This document shows positions 59,998-64,000 of a stretch of 64,000 bases of DNA, piece by piece. The DNA is taken from assembly GCA_002900995.3 (NCBI GenBank), contig CM035312.1, positions 3,492,602-3,556,601 on the forward strand, read 5' to 3'. Position numbers and translations under genes: made by a program. The stretch comes from Ganoderma boninense. Lineage: Eukaryota > Basidiomycota > Agaricomycetes > Polyporales > Polyporaceae. The notes beneath the pieces were generated by a model. That model saw only the letters and a list, made by a program, of their open reading frames with translations, searched no databases and was not told the DNA's origin. Numbering within the stretch: position 1 is the first letter of the stretch; every line of letters begins with the position of its first letter.

Positions 59998-60797
59998 CTT
60001 ACCAGCTGAAACAGCAGCCAAGAGTGGGAAGAGGCAGGAATCGCGACTCGCTACTGACTGCGTAACGAGAGGCGCATGTTGCGTCGCGTTGCGCGCGGCC
60101 CTCGCGCGGATCAAGCGGGATTGGGGATCACGTGTTAGTGAGCGCTAGCTCGTCTGCCCACCTGTTTCTCGTCCTCCCCGTACTCTTCGCAGTCCTGGCT
60201 CTTGCTCTCCTGCGGACATCTCTCGGCCTCAGCTCCCGTCTTCAGTGTCCAGGACACATCCCGCGAATCTCGCACCCGCAGTTCGACGTGCCCTATGCGA
60301 GACTTGCTTCTCGGACGAGCAGACACTCGAGAGGCCGCGGCGGATCTCTCAAGACTCGGCGTCGCCTCTCCTCAAGGATGGGACAATGCTTTTCGGACTT
60401 GTCAGGCTACCCGGGGTTGCACACGCCTAGCTCTCGAATGATGGCACCCTCAACTAGGGCGGGGAGGTGGGGGAAGGTGCATCGTCAGCCCTCTGTCGTA
60501 CCTTCGGGTCCGATCTGGATTCCCCCGAACTCCCTGGTAGACAGACCTGCGTCGACATCTCCGCAATTTTTGCATCCCTCTCGCATCTCTGGCATGCCAG
60601 AGGAACTGGTTCCGAAGCATACACCTTGGGTGGAAGGAATTGCGAAGACGCAGTTCACGGCCTGACACGGACCCGCCTCTAGCAGACGGCAGGAGTATCC
60701 TGATCTCGTCTCACGAGTACGGGTGCCAATTTTCACAGTATGACATGCTTTCTAAACACGATTTAACACTCAGCCAGCTATTACGACGATATCCGTG
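59998..60797. other. intergenic, no recognised gene
   Basis: A plus-strand frame from 60132 begins with a hydrophobic run (LFLVLPVLFAVLALALL) but starts at GTG, not ATG, and has no known domain. A minus-strand frame near 60490-60700 is cysteine-containing but unanchored. I do not call either. Confidence 0.35.
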
Positions 60798-61919
60798 TCA
60801 CCTATTCACGGGAAAGAGTTTGGACTTCGCCTCAATCTCCGCCAAATAGATTACAATCTCAGCCAAGATCTCCAGCCGGCCATCGCCCGCGACTTCGAGG
60901 TTTGCGGCCGTCATCCCCAGGAAGAACTTGCCGATCAGCGTGCCCTCGCCCTCGGTATCCCAGACCTAAGGTCCAGCAGGCGGTTGGGCTGCGACGAGCT
61001 CTGGATTAGGCTCATATATGCGGTGCGTGGCCCACCTGTGCCCCATCTCCATATCCCGCGTAGACGTTCCCCGCTGCGTCGAGCTGTATCCCGTCAGGGG
61101 CGCCGGTGTCGATGTATGCGAAAATCCTCCGGTTGGTAAATGCGTCGGTCTTTGGGTCGACGTCGTACGCATAGCTGCAGAGGGAGGAGTCAGCCCCCTT
61201 ACATGATGGCCGTTGCGGTCTGGTCGACGGCGCTCTGATACCCTTGGAAAACTCCCGTGTCCGTGCTACAGCGTCCGATATATCAGTGCTAAAGATTTGA
61301 AGGAAGCCACGCCGTACGCACATGAACGCGGTCTTGCCATCGCTGGGTGAGAACGCGATCCGGCCGCAACGACGCGGACAGAGCCCGTAGCAAGGTCGAG
61401 TCGGTACAGTTCGGCAACAGTGGCGCCGGGCGGAAGTCGCTCGAATATCCGTGTCTGAAGCATTCCTTCATCGTCTGTCTACATCCACCGGGTTAGAGAC
61501 AGCCAAGACCCACGTCACGTCGGTAAAGAAGAGCTTGCCCGTCTTGGGGCGAATTTTGATGTCGTTCAGAGAGCTGAACTGGCGGCCGAAGAAGTTGTCC
61601 ATTAGCACGGCCGTATTGCTCGGGTCCGCCGGGTCGACGAGCGCGCCCCGTCCGGAGTTCGATCGCCCGCACGACTTCCCCGAGGCTGATCTTCGACACC
61701 TGGTTGTTGTCGGGCCTGAGGATGGCAATGAATGCGGGGTCGAAGACCTGGAAGAAGGGCGCGGTGGCGCTCGTGGGGTTGAAGAGCTTGGTGAAGGCGG
61801 AGGTGCGGAAGGTGCCGTTCACACCGAGGACGGCGGACGCGAGGCGGTCGACGAGCTATGTCGGCGGTAGAGGTAGACACACTGAACGCGCTGAAAAACG
61901 GTGGGTCTGTATTCCTCAT
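60798..61919 (-). CDS. SMP-30/gluconolactonase-like protein, 5' end and frame uncertain
   Basis: Six-bladed propeller lactonase family. Legible segments in order: LVDRLASAVLGVNGTFRTSA, NNQVSKISLGEVVRAIE, SNTAVLMDNFFGRQFSSLND with IKIRPKTGKLFFTDVTW (the NDI asparagine fits the substrate/metal site), ELYRLDLATGSVRVVA, GRIAFSPSDGKTAFM, YAYDVDPKTDAFTNRRIFAY, TGAPDGIQLDAAGNVYAGYG (PDG...D..GN, the metal-site aspartate), and VWDTEG...TLIGKFFLGMTA to the stop at 60798. GT-AG introns separate most pieces. Frames clash near 61650 and 61365, so at least two indels are needed. The first exon is unclear: MRNTDPPFFSAF from 61919 is joined only by a 27-bp gap, too short for an intron, and no signal peptide is seen. 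Likely acts on sugar lactones or related esters. Confidence 0.7.
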
Positions 61920-62834
61920 TGTAGGTCCCTCGAAATGATAGGCCCGACAGTTGTGGGGAGTTCTGGTTGAAAGAGTCCTCAGCTGGTGCGTACGTAACCT
62001 TGCAATTGATTGTGCTCCAGGCTTCGCTCCTCCCTTCCCGGAGATGTCGAGGTGCGTCTAGCCTGTGATGCAAGCATACATTCCCCGCCCAGGTTCGAAG
62101 ACATACTTTCATCATCGATTCAATAGCATCGCTGATATATGGAACAGACGATTGATACTTTCTCATCAGAAATGGACTGGGATCGCTGAAAGCGCTGTCC
62201 GGTCCCATCGCTTGCGTCCGACCGCGTAGGCCCACAGGCCACATAGCCTGTCAACCAGCGTCGAACTTAAAACTAAGTACCACTGCTTAACCCTGACCCC
62301 GACCCACCGGATGCCGGGCCCTGCCCCGCAGATGGCTGGTACAAACGGGACGGCGGCACGGCAGCGGAAAGGCACTTAGCCTACAGCATTCCCCTACGCC
62401 TTCTGGACCCGACCTCATTTCCGTACTACTTCCCGTGATCTTGTCCCTCCCGTAAGGCTGCAATGGAAACCGAAGCACCACGGTGTTATACACTTCTCAC
62501 TTCGCCATTCAACGAATCTCGGTGCGTCATTCTTTCATCGTCTGATCCGTCACCGGGCAAGCCAGTCCTTGGATTGCCGACGCGGATTTTCCGTCCTTCC
62601 GTACTCAACGTCAGACAAGCGCTCTTCGTTGAATGTCTCGACTTGAAGGAGGAATGACCGCAAAATTCTGTGTCAGAGTCTCGTGGCAGACACAACTTGC
62701 AATCCCATCTAGGGGAAAGCTGGGAAGTCGCAAAGGGTTAACCCCGCGCAGATAAAAGGTGCACGTCGCAGTGCCTCGGACCTCAGACTTCAAGCCCCAG
62801 AGTCCCCATATCCCCAGCTTCGCCTTCTCAGCCA
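61920..62834. other. intergenic between divergent genes
   Basis: Shared upstream region of the lactonase (-) and the lectin (+). A possible TATA-like AGATAAAAGG occurs near 62750, about 80 bp before the lectin ATG. Nothing else recognised. Confidence 0.45.
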
Positions 62835-63865
62835 TGCAGAACTACGGTGTTACTTCTCTCATCGGTGCGGTCACCCCTGGAAGCCACTTCAACGATATCT
62901 TCTACATGAACCACGATGGTAAGCCTGAGTCACAGCCCGCAGACGTACGCAAGCCGCTCACATGTACCTCCCTTGTCCACCTGTAGGCAAGTTCATGCTC
63001 AACAACGCAGGTACGGTATCCCCTCGAGGCAGTGTCTGCTCACCGAGAACTCCAAGATGACCGAGATGGCATGTACAGCGCACAGCGTCCTCAACGCTAC
63101 TCATCCCATCCAGAAGATCGTCGTTTCTAGCGGCACGATCGTGCGTCCCATCCGTCCACCCACTCCCATGTCTCTCAGCCATTAACCTACCACCCGCTAG
63201 GTCGATGGTTTGAGCGTTACCTACCAGCTCGAGGGCGGAAAGACGGCCGTCATGAGCCACGGCAGCACCGTGGTCCCGCCGCGCAGCGTCGTTTCCTTCG
63301 GCGGTGAGTATCCGACGGCACTTCCGCATGACGGGGAGAAGGGGGACTGAGACAGCATTTTTGGGCCGGTCTCGCAGCGCACGAGGTCCTCGCCGCCGTC
63401 TACGGGCGCGAGGGGTACATCACCACCTATAAGCGCAGCATGATCAACAACATCGCGTTCGTCATCTTCGACACGAACACGGAGAAGTCCCGCACCGTCG
63501 GTGTGAGTCCCCGTCCTTCCCGTCTGCCTTACCCGCATCGCTGAAACGAACCTCATCCTCGACGGCGGCGGGGTCACGACGGCGACTACGACAGCCATTC
63601 GGAACGTCCAACCAGGGAAAGCCGTTCTGGGAGTCTGACGTCCTCGCCATAGGAGGCTTCGCACAGAACACCACCCACTGTACGTACAGCCTGTCTTCCC
63701 GACTCCTCATCCAGCTTCGAATGGCTGACGATGCCCATCTTCCATCCGCCGCACTCGGCAGACGGACTGGCGGGCCTGTTCTTCTACAAGAACCCGTCGA
63801 ACACCACCGACAAGGCCATCATGCCGGCTTCCGCCCAGGCTGGGAACCTGACCGCCTTGGACTGA
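62835..63865 (+). CDS. jacalin-like lectin
   Basis: Carbohydrate-binding beta-prism protein. It begins MQNYGVTSLIGAVTPGSHFN, without signal peptide, as in cytoplasmic mushroom lectins. Exons: 62835-62918, 62987 to about 63010, then about 63046-63140, 63202-63303 and further pieces up to the stop at 63863-63865. The jacalin core is clear: IQKIVVSSGTIVDGLSVTYQ, TAVMSHGSTVVPPRSVVSFG, EVLAAVYGREGYITTYKRSM, INNIAFVIFDTNTEKSRTVG, FGTSNQGKPFWESDVLAIGG. Between exons 2 and 3 (FMLNNA and NSKMTEMACTA) no GT-AG intron keeps the frame, so a base is missing or extra near 63010-63050. Mushroom jacalin-type lectins (such as that of Grifola) are linked to defence or development; the role here is inferred only from the family. 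The 135 bp to the window end show nothing. Confidence 0.75.
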
Positions 63866-64000
63866 ACGGTGCGAGCGTCGTGGCTGCGTTGAAGAAACTT
63901 GAACGCGCCGAGCCATGGTCCCAGTCTTGACTCGGAGCAGGTTGCACGTTTCTCGATTCTCCTTGATATCACCGCGTTCGAGTTTGTATGAAAGGACTCC

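Noticed and set aside
60132..60665. Frame with hydrophobic start as a secreted protein
   Set aside because: First codon is GTG, no in-frame ATG before the hydrophobic run, and the remainder is not recognisable.
1..64000. CRISPR arrays, rRNA, phage or plasmid functions
   Set aside because: No regularly spaced repeat array or such gene was seen; the gene structure is eukaryotic throughout.

Overview
This window looks like nuclear DNA of a mushroom-forming basidiomycete (Agaricomycetes, plausibly Polyporales; species not identifiable by eye). Evidence: many short GT-AG introns (about 50-80 bp), P450, F-box and HET genes of basidiomycete style, a DUF6698 protein, a jacalin-fold lectin, and a GC-rich ferric reductase.

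Layout. 1-1336: decayed fragment of a TOR-kinase gene. 3345-3784 (-): small CxxC protein assembled from three exons. 4973-6422 (+): intact DUF6698 gene. About 6.4-16.8 kb: gene-poor, full of short tandem repeats, ending in clustered TTATCWGATAA palindromes upstream of a ferric reductase (16805-19242, +). 20368-27547 (-): two tandem paralogous cytochrome P450 genes that share exon structure (including an 11-nt microexon) and an upstream element. 28955-33382 (+): two F-box genes. 34076-35649 (+): quinone oxidoreductase. 36168-36257 (-): tRNA-Asn with intron. 36400-38418 (+): a third, frame-broken F-box gene. 41381-44322 (+): mitochondrial dicarboxylate carrier with a TIR-element cluster in one intron. 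45623-50678 (+): Zn2Cys6 transcription factor with a 1.9-kb intron. 51546-53557 (-): HET-domain protein. 56.0-59.8 kb (-): inverted copy of the 29.9-33.9 kb F-box block, lying between two direct repeats. 60798-61919 (-): SMP-30/gluconolactonase-like gene. 62835-63865 (+): jacalin-like lectin.

Two processes dominate. Duplication has produced the P450 pair, five F-box copies and several dispersed repeats. Frame disruption is widespread: ferric reductase, P450-1, four F-box copies, quinone oxidoreductase, transcription factor, lactonase and lectin each need at least one small indel correction. Because flanking coding sequence is well conserved, some may be assembly errors, but the F-box copies differ from each other at indel sites, which suggests real decay there. 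The clearest regulatory hypothesis is iron control of the ferric reductase by a GATA factor of the SRE/Fep1/Urbs1 type. No CRISPR, rRNA, plasmid or viral gene was recognised.
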